Positions 16,175 to 25,731 are shown, counted from the stretch's first letter. The stretch is 64,000 nucleotides of DNA from Streptomyces iakyrus (GCF_000717055.1 NZ_JNXI01000015.1:62001-126000), one strand, 5' to 3'. A program made the numbers and translations. Notes: a model not told the origin generated them from the letters alone.

Positions 16175-18683
16175 GCCGCGCGTTGGTGTGCCGGGTCGGC
16201 TCGGCACCCGCCGGGTCCTCGGGCCACGGATGCTTCGGGTACCGCCCCCGCAGCTCCGCCCGTACGCCTCGGTAGCCGTCCCGCCAGAACGAGGCGAGAT
16301 CGGCGGTGACGGCGGCCGGGCGCCCGGCCGGGGACAGCAGGTGCACGAGCAGCGGCACCCCGGCGACCCGGGGCGACTCCTGGAGCCCGAACATCTCCTG
16401 CAGCTTCACGGCCAGTACGGGCTGCTCGGGCCGGGAGTAGTCGATCCGGATCCTCGAACCGCTCGGCACCGTCATTCGCTCCGGGGCCAGCTCGTCGAGC
16501 CGCCCGGCCTCTCCGGAGGCCCAGGGCAGCAACCGGGCGAGCACCTGCCCGGCGTCGATCCGCGCCAGATCGGCCCGCCGCCGCGCCCGGCCGAGCTCCG
16601 GCTCCAGCCACTCCTCCACGCGCGCGTGCAGCGCGTCGTCGGACACGTCCGGCCAGGGCGCACCGACATGGAGCCGCAGGAACGCCAGCCGCTGCCGCAG
16701 GGCACCGGCCTCCGCCGACCACCGCAGCAGTCCGAACCCCTCCCGCCGGAGCCCGTCGAGCAGCGCGTCGCGCACCAGCCCCGGGTCGGCGTCCTTCAGC
16801 GCCCGCACGGCCAGTTCCACGGCTCCCAGCCGCTCCACCCGCCGCGCGACGACGTCCCCGCCGTCCCACCGGACCTCGTCCCGCTCGTCGAGCAGCGCGC
16901 CCGCGGCGAGCCGGGCCACGTCCTCGTCCACGACCGCCCCCGACTGCACGCGCGCGTGCCCCTTGCCGACGGGCCGGTCCGCCACGGCGACGGCCACCCA
17001 CTGCGCCCCGCGCAGCGCACTCCCCGCACCGACCTCCGCCCGCGTCCCGGACACCATGAGGTACGACCCGCCGTCGGCCCTGGCGACCCGCTCGGGGAAG
17101 GCGAGCGCGGCGACGAGGCCGGCCTGCTGCTCCTCGGAGAGACCCGCCGGCGCCTCCGCTTCCGCCGCCTTGTCGGACACACCGGAAACGGCGGCCCGCA
17201 GCCGCCGAACCTCCGTCCGCCACCGCGACGAATAGGCGTCACCCCCACGCCGAGCACGCCGCAGAGCACCGGCCAGATCGTCGCCGTACTCCCGCGGAGC
17301 CTCCTCGCTCAACAGCGCCACGACCTCCGCAGCCCTCTCGGCCCCCGTGACCGGGACGGAGTCGAGCAGTGCCCGCGCCAGCCGGGGATGCACGCCCACC
17401 CGGCTCAGCCGGACTCCCCGCTCCGTGGCCCGCCCGACGGAGTCCACCGCCCCCACCGCCGCCAGGACCTCCCGCGCCGCCGCCATCGCCCCGCCCGGCG
17501 GCCCGTCCAGCAGGGCCAGACCCGACGCGTCCGGATCCCCCCAGCACGCCACCTGGAGCGCGAACGCCGTCAGGTCGGCCACCTTGATCTCCGGCGACGG
17601 AAACCGCGGCAGACGCGCATCCTCGGCCTCCGCCCAGCAGCGGTACACCGCCCCCGGCGCCTCACGCCCGGCCCGCCCCGCCCGCTGCCGCCCGGCCGCC
17701 TGCGACGCCCGCACCGTCGCCAGCGCGCTCAGCCCGCGCGCGTGGTCCACCCGGGGCTCGCGCGCCAGCCCCGAATCGACCACGACCCGGACCCCCGGCA
17801 CCGTCAGCGACGACTCCGCGACGGACGTGGCCAGCACGACCCGCCGCCGCTCCCCGGGCAGCAGCACCGCGTCCTGCACGGCCGCCGGCGCCCGCCCGTG
17901 CACCTGGAGCACCTCGACCCCACCGAGCCCCCCGAGCTGCCCGGCGACCCGGGCGATCTCGCCCACGCCCGGCAGGAAACACAGCACGTCCCCCTCCCGC
18001 TCGGCCAGCGCCCGCCGCACCACGGACGCCACGTGCGTCAGCAGCGCCGGATCGACCCGCATCCCGTGCGGCGGGCGTACGGGCCGCACCGGCGGCGCCC
18101 ACACGGTCTCCACCGGATACGCCGTGCCCTGCGCCTCGACCACCGGCGCACCGCCCAGCAGCCGCGCCCACCCTTGCGCGTCGGTCGTCGCCGAGGCGGC
18201 CACCAGCCGCAGCTCCGGCCGCAGGGCCTGCCGTACGTCCCAGAGGAAGGCCGCCGCCGTATCCGCGTCCAGGTGCCGCTCGTGGCACTCGTCGAGCACC
18301 ACCACATCCACACCGGCCAGCTCCTGGTCCCGTTGCAGCCGCTGGACGAGCACGCCGGTCGTCACGACCTCCACGCGCGTGTGCCGCCCGACGACCCGTT
18401 CCCCGCGCACGGAGTAGCCGACGCTCTCGCCGGGCTTCTCGCCCAGCAGCCACGCCATCCGGCGCGCCGCGGCCCGGGCCGCGATCCGCCGCGGCTCGGC
18501 CACGATCACCCGCCGCTCGGGCCCCTCCCCGAGCAGTCCCGCCAGCGCCAGCGGCACCAGCGTCGTCTTGCCGGTGCCGGGGGGTGCCACCAGGACGGCG
18601 GTGCCGTGCCCGTCGAGGGCTTCGCGCAGAGCGGGCAGGGCACCGCGTACGGGCAGGGAGGCCAGGGCGTCGTCACGGATCAC
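16164..18683 (-). CDS. hrpB: ATP-dependent helicase HrpB
   Basis: An 839-residue DEAH/RHA-type helicase. The P-loop APPGTGKTT is at residues 34-41 and the Walker B/motif II DECH at 131-134. Motifs typical of the family follow: SATTDAQGW, LCFLPGVGEI, ATSVAESSLTVPGV and QRAGRAGREAPG. The C-terminal HrpB domain (GYRGVRAELRGRYPKHPWPEDP) completes a full-length protein. HrpB of E. coli is a putative RNA helicase whose target is unclear. Start is GTG 18681-18683. It is transcribed towards the DUF3068 gene and overlaps its end by 11 bp. Confidence 0.93.
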   Translation of the reverse strand: MIRDDALASLPVRGALPALREALDGHGTAVLVAPPGTGKTTLVPLALAGLLGEGPERRVIVAEPRRIAARAAARRMAWLLGEKPGESVGYSVRGERVVGRHTRVEVVTTGVLVQRLQRDQELAGVDVVVLDECHERHLDADTAAAFLWDVRQALRPELRLVAASATTDAQGWARLLGGAPVVEAQGTAYPVETVWAPPVRPVRPPHGMRVDPALLTHVASVVRRALAEREGDVLCFLPGVGEIARVAGQLGGLGGVEVLQVHGRAPAAVQDAVLLPGERRRVVLATSVAESSLTVPGVRVVVDSGLAREPRVDHARGLSALATVRASQAAGRQRAGRAGREAPGAVYRCWAEAEDARLPRFPSPEIKVADLTAFALQVACWGDPDASGLALLDGPPGGAMAAAREVLAAVGAVDSVGRATERGVRLSRVGVHPRLARALLDSVPVTGAERAAEVVALLSEEAPREYGDDLAGALRRARRGGDAYSSRWRTEVRRLRAAVSGVSDKAAEAEAPAGLSEEQQAGLVAALAFPERVARADGGSYLMVSGTRAEVGAGSALRGAQWVAVAVADRPVGKGHARVQSGAVVDEDVARLAAGALLDERDEVRWDGGDVVARRVERLGAVELAVRALKDADPGLVRDALLDGLRREGFGLLRWSAEAGALRQRLAFLRLHVGAPWPDVSDDALHARVEEWLEPELGRARRRADLARIDAGQVLARLLPWASGEAGRLDELAPERMTVPSGSRIRIDYSRPEQPVLAVKLQEMFGLQESPRVAGVPLLVHLLSPAGRPAAVTADLASFWRDGYRGVRAELRGRYPKHPWPEDPAGAEPTRHTNARLRR

Positions 18684-18723
18684 GCCATCAGTGTCGTACG
18701 CCCGGGCAGAAGTCGTTGGTCGC

Positions 18724-19584
18724 TCAGTCCCGCTCGCACACGAAGATCGCCGTCCCCGGGATCAGGTTCCCGCGCAACGGCGACCAGCCGCCCCACTCGG
18801 ACGTGTTCCACACGGGCCACTCCGGCTCCACCAGGTCGACCAGACGGAAGCCCGACGCCACGACGTCCCGGACGCGGTCGCCCAGCGTGCGGTGGTGCTC
18901 GACGTAGACCGCCCGGCCCTCGTCGTCCTGCTCGACATAAGGGGTGCGGTCGAAATAGGAAGCCGACACCGACAGGCCCTCCGGCCCCGGCTCGTCCGGG
19001 AAGGCCCAGCGGATCGGATGCGTCACCGAGAACACGAGCCGGCCCCCGGGCCGCAGCACCCGGCGCACCTCCCGCAGGACCTGGCGCGGATCGGCGACGA
19101 AGGGCAGCGCCCCGTACGCCGAGCAGGCCAGGTCGAACGAGCCGTCCGCGAACGGCAGCGCACCGGCGTCGGCGCACACCAGGGGGAAGGAACCGCCGAT
19201 GCGCAGCGCGTGCTGGAGCTGCCGGTGCGAGATGTCCAGGGCGACCGGACGCGCGCCCTGGGCGGTCAGCCAGCGCGAGCACTGGGCGGCGCCGGCGCCG
19301 ATCTCCAGCACGTCGCGGCCCTTCAGCCCCTCCGGCGGGCCCAGTAGTTCGGCCTCCACCTCGTCCAGGCCCTCGGGGCCCCAGACGAAGCGGTCGTCGC
19401 CGAGGAACGTGCCGTGCTCGATCTGGTACTCGTCCGCGTTGCGGTCCCACCAGCCACGATTGGCCCGGGAGCTCTCCGTGACATCGGCATCGCGCCGGGT
19501 GGCCTCGGGTTCGGACGCTTCGGACTCTTGGATGATCGGCTCCCTCGTCGTACTCTTCCGTCCAGCCGGTCCCGGCGGTGGCAC
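18724..19584 (-). CDS. Class I SAM-dependent methyltransferase
   Basis: The conserved domain begins at NRGWWDRNADEYQIEHG, followed by the SAM-binding motif I VLEIGAGAAQCSRWL, ALDISHRQLQHA, and the acidic-loop region FDLACSAYGALPFV. This is a Methyltransf_11-type fold; the methyl acceptor is unknown. GTG 19582-19584 is the only start that includes the whole domain, and it adds about 40 residues of Glu/Ser-rich sequence; no ATG/GTG occurs between it and the domain, and the ribosome site is poor, so the true start is uncertain. It is divergent from rpsA and immediately upstream of hrpB. Confidence 0.85.
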   Translation of the reverse strand: MPPPGPAGRKSTTREPIIQESEASEPEATRRDADVTESSRANRGWWDRNADEYQIEHGTFLGDDRFVWGPEGLDEVEAELLGPPEGLKGRDVLEIGAGAAQCSRWLTAQGARPVALDISHRQLQHALRIGGSFPLVCADAGALPFADGSFDLACSAYGALPFVADPRQVLREVRRVLRPGGRLVFSVTHPIRWAFPDEPGPEGLSVSASYFDRTPYVEQDDEGRAVYVEHHRTLGDRVRDVVASGFRLVDLVEPEWPVWNTSEWGGWSPLRGNLIPGTAIFVCERD

Positions 19585-19675
19585 AAAAGGGGGCGTCGCT
19601 CGGCCCGCGTGGCCTCGGACGACACGACTTGTGCCGGGAATGCGGCGATCCGCCCCGCGTGGGCGGCTTCGCGCA

Positions 19676-19704
19676 TTGACCCTGCCCGGCTGCCCCCGTA
19701 TGCT
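19676..19704 (+). promoter_or_regulatory. Promoter of rpsA
   Basis: TTGACC (19676-19681) and TATGCT (19699-19704) are separated by exactly 17 bp, a near-consensus housekeeping (HrdB-type) promoter. Transcription should begin near 19711 and give a leader of about 190 nt before the rpsA ATG. Confidence 0.75.
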
Positions 19705-19782
19705 ACAAGTTGCGCTGCGGGCCTGCGCACCTCAGACGTAGCAGGCTGCGCTCGCATCTGTATGTATGTCCCCTCGGTTGTC

Positions 19783-19811
19783 GAGGCGCCACCGTTTCTG
19801 CGTGGCGCTTC
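19783..19811 (+). other. Hairpin in the rpsA 5' leader
   Basis: A 10-bp stem (19783-19792 with 19802-19811, one G-U pair; core GCGCCAC/GTGGCGC) with a 9-nt loop lies midway in the leader. S1 autoregulates its own translation in E. coli; a similar role here is only a suggestion. Confidence 0.45.
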
Positions 19812-19899
19812 CTTGGCTGTCCGGCTTCTGCAGAGCGAAACGGGCTCCCGGCGTAGCAGTACCTACGACTTCAATGTCCGTACCGGAGCCCTTTCCCAC

Positions 19900-21393
19900 A
19901 TGACGAGCAGCACCGAGACCACCGCCACCACCCCGCAGGTAGCGGTCAACGACATCGGTAACGAGGAAGCCTTCCTCGCCGCGATCGACGAGACGATCAA
20001 GTACTTCAACGACGGCGACATCGTCGACGGCGTCATCGTGAAGGTCGACCGGGACGAGGTCCTGCTCGACATCGGTTACAAGACCGAAGGCGTGATCCCG
20101 AGCCGCGAGCTCTCGATCAAGCACGACGTCGACCCCAACGAGGTCGTCGCCGTCGGTGACGAGATCGAGGCCCTCGTCCTCCAGAAGGAGGACAAGGAAG
20201 GCCGCCTGATCCTCTCGAAGAAGCGCGCCCAGTACGAGCGTGCCTGGGGCACCATCGAGAAGATCAAGGAAGAGGACGGGATCGTCACCGGTACCGTCAT
20301 CGAGGTCGTCAAGGGTGGTCTCATCCTCGACATCGGCCTCCGTGGCTTCCTCCCGGCCTCCCTGGTCGAGATGCGCCGCGTCCGCGACCTCCAGCCCTAC
20401 GTGGGCAAGGAGCTCGAGGCCAAGATCATCGAGCTGGACAAGAACCGCAACAACGTGGTCCTGTCCCGCCGTGCCTGGCTGGAGCAGACCCAGTCCGAGG
20501 TCCGCCAGACGTTCCTCACGACCCTCCAGAAGGGTCAGGTCCGTTCCGGCGTCGTCTCCTCGATCGTCAACTTCGGTGCCTTCGTGGACCTGGGTGGCGT
20601 CGACGGTCTGGTCCACGTCTCCGAGCTCTCCTGGAAGCACATCGACCACCCGTCCGAGGTTGTCGAGGTCGGCCAGGAAGTCACCGTCGAGGTCCTCGAC
20701 GTCGACATGGACCGCGAGCGTGTCTCCCTGTCGCTGAAGGCGACCCAGGAAGACCCCTGGCAGCAGTTCGCCCGCACCCACCAGATCGGCCAGGTCGTGC
20801 CCGGCAAGGTCACGAAGCTGGTTCCGTTCGGTGCGTTCGTCCGCGTGGACGAGGGCATCGAGGGTCTGGTCCACATCTCCGAGCTGGCCGAGCGCCACGT
20901 GGAGATCCCGGAGCAGGTCGTCCAGGTCAACGACGAGATCTTCGTCAAGGTCATCGACATCGACCTCGAGCGCCGTCGCATCAGCCTCTCGCTGAAGCAG
21001 GCCAACGAGTCCTTCGGTGCCGACCCGGCCTCGGTCGAGTTCGACCCGACCCTGTACGGCATGGCCGCGTCCTACGACGACCAGGGCAACTACATCTACC
21101 CCGAGGGCTTCGACCCCGAGACCAACGACTGGCTCGAGGGCTACGAGACCCAGCGCGAGGCGTGGGAGACCCAGTACGCCGAGGCGCAGCAGCGCTTCGA
21201 GCAGCACCAGGCGCAGGTCATCAAGTCCCGCGAGGCGGACGAGAAGGCCGCTGCCGAGGGTGGCGAGGCTGCCGCTCCGGCCGCGTCCGGTGGCGGTTCG
21301 TACTCCTCCGAGGGCCCGGACAACTCCGGCGCGCTGGCCTCGGACGAGGCGCTGGCCGCGCTGCGCGAGAAGCTGGCCGGTGGGCAGAGCTGA
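19900..21393 (+). CDS. rpsA: 30S ribosomal protein S1
   Basis: A 497-residue protein with four S1 RNA-binding repeats: about 38-112 (GDIVDGVIVKVDRDEVLLDI), 125-193 (GTVIEVVKGGLILDIGLRGF), 208-285 (VSSIVNFGAFVDLGGVDGLV) and 293-370 (VTKLVPFGAFVRVDEGIEGL). The third and fourth have the best-conserved GAFV..GLVH core. A Glu/Gln-rich, flexible C-terminal tail follows, ending in LREKLAGGQS. Four domains instead of the six of E. coli is usual in actinobacteria. S1 binds mRNA on the small subunit. I start at ATG 19900 with GGAG 11 nt upstream. Codon use is strongly biased to C-ending codons, as expected for a highly expressed gene. Confidence 0.97.
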   Translation: MTSSTETTATTPQVAVNDIGNEEAFLAAIDETIKYFNDGDIVDGVIVKVDRDEVLLDIGYKTEGVIPSRELSIKHDVDPNEVVAVGDEIEALVLQKEDKEGRLILSKKRAQYERAWGTIEKIKEEDGIVTGTVIEVVKGGLILDIGLRGFLPASLVEMRRVRDLQPYVGKELEAKIIELDKNRNNVVLSRRAWLEQTQSEVRQTFLTTLQKGQVRSGVVSSIVNFGAFVDLGGVDGLVHVSELSWKHIDHPSEVVEVGQEVTVEVLDVDMDRERVSLSLKATQEDPWQQFARTHQIGQVVPGKVTKLVPFGAFVRVDEGIEGLVHISELAERHVEIPEQVVQVNDEIFVKVIDIDLERRRISLSLKQANESFGADPASVEFDPTLYGMAASYDDQGNYIYPEGFDPETNDWLEGYETQREAWETQYAEAQQRFEQHQAQVIKSREADEKAAAEGGEAAAPAASGGGSYSSEGPDNSGALASDEALAALREKLAGGQS

Positions 21394-21420
21394 ACGCCCA
21401 CTGAGCTGTAGCTCCTGATC

Positions 21421-21452
21421 GAGGGGCCGTACCTTTCGAGGTGCGGCCCCTC
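21421..21452 (+). terminator. Terminator of rpsA
   Basis: GAGGGGCCG (21421-21429) pairs with CGGCCCCTC (21444-21452), 28 nt after the stop codon, followed by TGTTTC. Confidence 0.8.
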
Positions 21453-21512
21453 GGTGTTTCCGGGCTCTCGTCGTCCGGCCGCGGGCCGCGGGGGTGCGTC
21501 GCGCAGTGCCCC

Positions 21513-21530
21513 GCGCCCCTGACGGGGCGC
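21513..21530. repeat. Short GCGCCCC-TGAC-GGGGCGC hairpin element
   Basis: A 7-bp perfect stem with a TGAC loop inside the rpsA-PAC2 spacer, preceded by GCGCAGTGCCCC. From memory, CGCAGTTCCCCGCGCCCCT-type hairpins are dispersed in many Streptomyces intergenic regions, so this may be one copy of that REP-like element. No other copy was noticed in this window. Confidence 0.45.
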
Positions 21531-21624
21531 CGCTCCCACTGCCAAGATCATGAATCTCCTCCTGCGGGAATGCCCCTGCCCGCAACGGCGTTGTGGAGTG
21601 TGAACACGAGGAGGAGCGGTCACT

Positions 21625-22563
21625 GTGCTTGATCCGCAGGATTTGTACGCCTGGGAGCCGAAGGGGCTGGCCGTCGTCGACATGGCGCTCGCCCAGGAGT
21701 CGGCCGGACTTGTCATGCTCTACCACTTCGACGGATACATCGACGCGGGTGAGACGGGCGACCAGATCGTCGACCGGGTGCTCGACTCGCTGCCGCACCA
21801 GGTGGTCGCCCGCTTCGACCACGACCGGCTCGTCGACTACCGCGCCCGCCGCCCGCTGCTGACGTTCAAGCGCGACCGCTGGAGCGACTACGAGGACCCC
21901 GCCCTTGAGGTGCGGCTCGTCCAGGACGCCACCGGCGCGCCCTTCCTGCTGCTGTCCGGCCCCGAGCCGGACGTGGAGTGGGAGCGCTTCGCCGCCGCCG
22001 TGAAGCAGATCGTGGAGCGGCTCGGTGTCCGCCTCTCCGTGAACTTCCACGGCATCCCCATGGGCGTTCCGCACACCCGGCCCGTCGGTCTGACCCCGCA
22101 CGGCAACCGCACCGACCTGGTCCCGGGCCACCCCAGCCCCTTCGACGAGGCGCAGGTGCCCGGCAGCGCCGAGTCCCTCATCGAGTACCGCCTGCTCCAG
22201 GCCGGGCACGACGTCCTGGGCGTGGCCGCCCACGTCCCGCACTACATCGCCCGCTCCCCCTACCCTGACGCGGCCCTGACGGTGCTGGAGGCCATCACGG
22301 CGGCGACCGGACTGGTCCTTCCGGGCATCGCTCACGCCCTGCGCTCCGACGCCCACCGCACGCAGACGGAGATCGACCGGCAGATCCGCGAGGGCGACGA
22401 GGACCTCACCGCGCTCATCGACGGCCTGGAGCACCAGTACGACGCCGTCGCCGGCGCCGAGACCCGCGGCAACATGCTCGCCGAGCCGGTGGACATCCCG
22501 TCGGCGGACGAGATCGGCCAGGAGTTCGAGAAGTTCCTGGCGGAACGAGAAGGCGACAACTGA
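21625..22563 (+). CDS. PAC2-family protein
   Basis: A 312-residue cytosolic protein starting at GTG 21625 behind GAGGAGGAG. The PAC2 fold (named after the eukaryotic proteasome assembly chaperone 2) is indicated by [20 protein letters not shown] near the start and by [21 protein letters not shown] in the middle. The C-terminal third is charged and probably helical. Actinobacteria have a 20S proteasome, but a chaperone role for these proteins has not been shown to my knowledge, so the function is open. It lies between rpsA and coaE. Confidence 0.85.
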   Translation: MLDPQDLYAWEPKGLAVVDMALAQESAGLVMLYHFDGYIDAGETGDQIVDRVLDSLPHQVVARFDHDRLVDYRARRPLLTFKRDRWSDYEDPALEVRLVQDATGAPFLLLSGPEPDVEWERFAAAVKQIVERLGVRLSVNFHGIPMGVPHTRPVGLTPHGNRTDLVPGHPSPFDEAQVPGSAESLIEYRLLQAGHDVLGVAAHVPHYIARSPYPDAALTVLEAITAATGLVLPGIAHALRSDAHRTQTEIDRQIREGDEDLTALIDGLEHQYDAVAGAETRGNMLAEPVDIPSADEIGQEFEKFLAEREGDN

Positions 22564-22617
22564 CCCCGGTGCGGCCCGGCGGGGGCCCTGTCGGTGGCAG
22601 GGCCTAAGCTGCGGGAC

Positions 22618-23238
22618 ATGCTGAAGGTGGGCCTGACCGGCGGCATCGGTGCCGGCAAGAGTGAGGTGTCACGGCTGCTCGTCGCGTGCGGGGCCGTGCT
22701 GATCGACGCGGACCGCATCGCGCGGGAGGTCGTCGCACCGGGGACGCCGGGGCTCGCCTCGGTCGTCGAGGCCTTCGGGGAGGAGATCCTCGCCGCCGAC
22801 GGCAGCCTGGACCGGCCCCGCCTCGGTGCCATCGTCTTCGCCGACGCGGACAGGCTCGCCGCCCTCAACGCGATCGTGCATCCCCTGGTGGGCGCACGCT
22901 CCCGCGAGCTGGAGGAGGCCGCCGCCGAGGACGCGGTCGTCATCCACGACGTCCCGCTCCTCACGGAGAACGGCCTGGCACCGCTGTACGACCTGGTGAT
23001 CGTCGTCGATGCGGCTCCCGAGACCCAGCTCGACCGGCTCGTCCGGCTGCGTGGCATGACCGAGGAGGACGCCCGCGCGCGGATGGCCGCCCAGGCGACG
23101 CGCGAGCAGCGGCGGGAGATCGCGGACATCGTGATCGACAACGACGTCCCGCTGGAGGACCTGGAGCGGCGCGTGAAGGACGTGTGGGCCGAGCTCGTGC
23201 GCAGGTCCCAGGCGCCCCGGCCGTCCCCTGCGGAATAG
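22618..23238 (+). CDS. coaE: Dephospho-CoA kinase
   Basis: A 206-residue P-loop kinase that phosphorylates the 3'-hydroxyl of dephospho-CoA, the last step of coenzyme A synthesis. [18 protein letters not shown] carries Walker [12 protein letters not shown] and VHPLVGARS are the CoaE substrate motifs, and [11 protein letters not shown] follows. I start at ATG 22618, directly before the conserved beta-strand; a GTG 24 nt upstream would add eight residues of no family similarity. Length fits the usual 200 residues. It follows the PAC2 gene by 54 nt and could share its transcript. Confidence 0.95.
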   Translation: MLKVGLTGGIGAGKSEVSRLLVACGAVLIDADRIAREVVAPGTPGLASVVEAFGEEILAADGSLDRPRLGAIVFADADRLAALNAIVHPLVGARSRELEEAAAEDAVVIHDVPLLTENGLAPLYDLVIVVDAAPETQLDRLVRLRGMTEEDARARMAAQATREQRREIADIVIDNDVPLEDLERRVKDVWAELVRRSQAPRPSPAE

Positions 23239-23288
23239 CAGCATCCCGCGGGGGCGTTGAACCCGTCCAGTGAGGGAAGGACTCTGCC

Positions 23289-23669
23289 GTGCCCGAGACC
23301 AGCGGTTCGACCGGACGTACCCCGGAGACGCATGTCATCGACTTCCGCGCCGCCGAGCAGTTGCTCGCGGCGCGAGACCCGCGGGGTGCGGTGAAGCTGC
23401 TCGACGGGGTCATCGCCACGCACCCGGAGAACACCGCGGCGCGGCTGCTGCGGGCGCGTGCCTTCTTCGCCGCGGCGCAGCTGAGGCCGGCGGAGCTGGA
23501 GTTCCAGATCGTCCTGGAGCGGGAGCCGGACAACGCGTTCGCGCACTTCGCGCTCGCCCGTACCTATGAGCGTCAGGGCCGTCCCGACCAGGCCAAACGC
23601 CACTTCCGCCTCGCGGCCGCGCTCGACCCGAACCCGGAGTTCCTGAAGGCGGCGAACTTCGACTCGTGA
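23289..23669 (+). CDS. Small tetratricopeptide-repeat protein
   Basis: A 126-residue protein from GTG 23289 behind GAGGGAAGGA. Residues about 20-120 make up three TPR-like helical hairpins (EQLLAARDPRGAVKLLDGVI, ENTAARLLRARAFFAAAQLR, DNAFAHFALARTYERQGRP). TPR domains bind other proteins; the partner is unknown. It follows coaE by 50 nt, as in other Streptomyces as far as I remember. Confidence 0.85.
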   Translation: MPETSGSTGRTPETHVIDFRAAEQLLAARDPRGAVKLLDGVIATHPENTAARLLRARAFFAAAQLRPAELEFQIVLEREPDNAFAHFALARTYERQGRPDQAKRHFRLAAALDPNPEFLKAANFDS

Positions 23670-23685
23670 GCCGTCCCCGTCTGCT

Positions 23686-23949
23686 TCAGGGGCACCGGTC
23701 GGGCGGGTGGTAGGGCGGGATGCCTGGGCCCGGCTGGTAGTGCGGGCCCTGCCGGATGTGCCGTAGGACGACGGCAAGGTCGATCGTGACGATCAGCAGC
23801 AGCACACCGCAGGCGATGGCCCAGCCGTTCCGCCCGGCGAGCGCGAACGCCACCGTCCCGATGAGCGCCCAGACCAGCCCCCACACACTCAGCCAGAAGC
23901 GCGCCCGCAGGGCACTGCGCGCGGTCCGCGGTTCACTGCCTGTACGCAT
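23686..23949 (-). CDS. DUF6343-type small membrane protein
   Basis: An 87-residue protein starting at ATG 23947-23949 with MRTGSEPRTARSALRARF, then two membrane segments (WLSVWGLVWALIGTVAFAL and WAIACGVLLLIVTIDLAVV) and a Pro-rich cytoplasmic tail HYQPGPGIPPYHPPD. I recognise the pattern of the Streptomyces DUF6343 family, of unknown function. It is convergent with the TPR gene (16-nt gap) and divergent from the next gene. Confidence 0.75.
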   Translation of the reverse strand: MRTGSEPRTARSALRARFWLSVWGLVWALIGTVAFALAGRNGWAIACGVLLLIVTIDLAVVLRHIRQGPHYQPGPGIPPYHPPDRCP

Positions 23950-24024
23950 CCTTCGATCACCACTCCTGCTGGCAACGTACTCTTCGTGTCGAGGGTTCAC
24001 CAAGGCCGACAGGGGGAGTCGTCC

Positions 24025-24936
24025 ATGCTGCCGGACGCCGACACACTGCCCGAGACCCTGCTCGACCTGGCGGTGCCGCACGAGGACATCAACCGCCTGG
24101 TCGCCCTGCGACGGACGCTCACGGCGGATGCCGGGGCCACGAGGCTCGTGCAGGAGTGTGCCGAGGAGCTGGTACGGGACATCGGAGAGGTCGGCGTCGA
24201 GGTGCCGCTCGCCGAGCGCGTCGCCGGAGCCCCGGCCGCGCTGGGTCCGTACTTGGCCGTGTACGTGTTCGTCGCGGCGCTGCCGTACACGCGCTCCTAC
24301 CACCGCGAGCGGGGGGTCACGGCCGACGTCAGCCGCCGCACCCTCGCCGACCTCGGACGGAACATGGCGTTCCACCGGCGTCGGCACGGCAGGGGAGGGG
24401 TGGAGGCCCCGCAGTGGCTCACCCATCACTTCCGCGGTGAGCTGTACCAGCTGGGGCGGCTCCAGTTCGAGCGGGCCCGCCTCGGGCAGCGGACGGGGCG
24501 GGCGGTGGCGCGGGCCGGGCTGGACGTGGCGCCGGGGGAGCCCTGCTTGAACCTGCACATCCCCGACTTCCAGGGGCCGCTGTCACCGGCGGCCTGCGAC
24601 CGGTCCCTGCACCTGGCGCGGGAGTTCTTCGCCCGCCGTTTTCCGCGGGAACGGTACCGGGTGGCGGTGTGCCATTCCTGGTTGCTCGACCCGCAGTTGA
24701 AGCAGCATCTGGCCCCGGACTCCAACATCGTCCGTTTCCAGGAACGCTTCGAGCCCGGCCGTGACCCCGGTGAGGAGCCTGAACCGGCGGACACCGAGCC
24801 CGTCCGCTTCGTCTTCGGGGACCCGGATCTGCCGGTGGCCGGTCTGCCGCGGCGCACGTCGGTGGAGCGGGCGGTGGGGGACCATCTGCGGGCGGGCGGT
24901 CACTGGTACGTGCGGCACGGTTGGTTCCGGCTGTAG
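24025..24936 (+). CDS. Acyltransferase-domain-like protein
   Basis: A 303-residue protein; ATG 24025 is preceded by AGGGGGA. The N-terminal part is helical (LPETLLDLAVPHEDINRLVALRRT). The C-terminal half contains CLNLHIPDFQGPLSPAACD, SLHLAREFFARRFP and CHSWLLDPQL, a pattern I associate with Streptomyces proteins annotated as acyltransferase-domain (GNAT-like C-terminal) proteins. No catalytic residue can be assigned with confidence. It stands alone between small genes. Confidence 0.6.
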   Translation: MLPDADTLPETLLDLAVPHEDINRLVALRRTLTADAGATRLVQECAEELVRDIGEVGVEVPLAERVAGAPAALGPYLAVYVFVAALPYTRSYHRERGVTADVSRRTLADLGRNMAFHRRRHGRGGVEAPQWLTHHFRGELYQLGRLQFERARLGQRTGRAVARAGLDVAPGEPCLNLHIPDFQGPLSPAACDRSLHLAREFFARRFPRERYRVAVCHSWLLDPQLKQHLAPDSNIVRFQERFEPGRDPGEEPEPADTEPVRFVFGDPDLPVAGLPRRTSVERAVGDHLRAGGHWYVRHGWFRL

Positions 24937-25038
24937 CCGTCGCGCTCTCAACTCCCTGTCCACGCCATCCCGTTCACTCGGTCGGGTGAAGACTGCTGTC
25001 ACGGGAACGGGCGTGCGGATGCGGCCCGTTGGACGGGC

Positions 25039-25731
25039 ATGGAGATGAAAATGCGTGAGGGGTACCAGGGGACGGGACCCGGGGCCATCACCCCGGACGG
25101 CTGCGCGGTGGAGCTCTACTCCCGGCTGCCCGTCGGGGACGAACCGGATGTCATCGCCGCCGCCGTCCCCGAGGGCGCGAGCATCCTGGAGCTCGGCAGC
25201 GGGGTCGGACGGATGACCCACGCACTGCTGGAGCGCGGATTCACGGTCACGGCGGTGGACGAGTCCGCCCCGATGCTGGAGCACGTGCGCGGCGCGCGCA
25301 CGATATGCAGCCCGATCGAGGAGCTGGACCTGGACGAGACGTTCGACGTGGTGCTGCTCGCGTCGTTCCTCGTGCACACGGGAGACGCCGAGGTACGGCG
25401 CGGCCTGCTGAGCACCTGCGCACGCCATGTCGCTCCGGGCGGCTGCGTGCTGATCCAGCGGGAGGGCGAGGACTACCACGAGAACGTGCCGCGCGAGCGC
25501 AAGGACCCCAGCGGTTTCACCGTGCGCATCGCGTCGTCGGAGCCGGTCGGCGACGGGGTCAACTCGGTGCGCGCCGAGTACGAGTTCCCGGACGCGATCT
25601 GGACCCAGACGTTCCGGGCCCGGCCCCTGACCAAGGAGCAGTTCGAGGCGGCCCTCCGGGCGGCGGGCCTGAAGGTGGACCGCTATCTCACAGAGGACCG
25701 GATATGGGTGCGGGCGGTGCCGGCGGTCTAG
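25039..25731 (+). CDS. Class I SAM-dependent methyltransferase
   Basis: A 230-residue protein with motif I ILELGSGVGRMTHALLE, then VTAVDESAPMLEHV, and a region FDVVLLASFLVHTGD typical of small-molecule methyltransferases. The substrate is unknown. ATG codons at 25039, 25045 and 25051 are all possible starts; the last would leave MREGYQGTG. A hairpin-like CCCGTTC...GAACGGG pair lies just upstream and may end the previous transcript. Confidence 0.85.
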   Translation: MEMKMREGYQGTGPGAITPDGCAVELYSRLPVGDEPDVIAAAVPEGASILELGSGVGRMTHALLERGFTVTAVDESAPMLEHVRGARTICSPIEELDLDETFDVVLLASFLVHTGDAEVRRGLLSTCARHVAPGGCVLIQREGEDYHENVPRERKDPSGFTVRIASSEPVGDGVNSVRAEYEFPDAIWTQTFRARPLTKEQFEAALRAAGLKVDRYLTEDRIWVRAVPAV

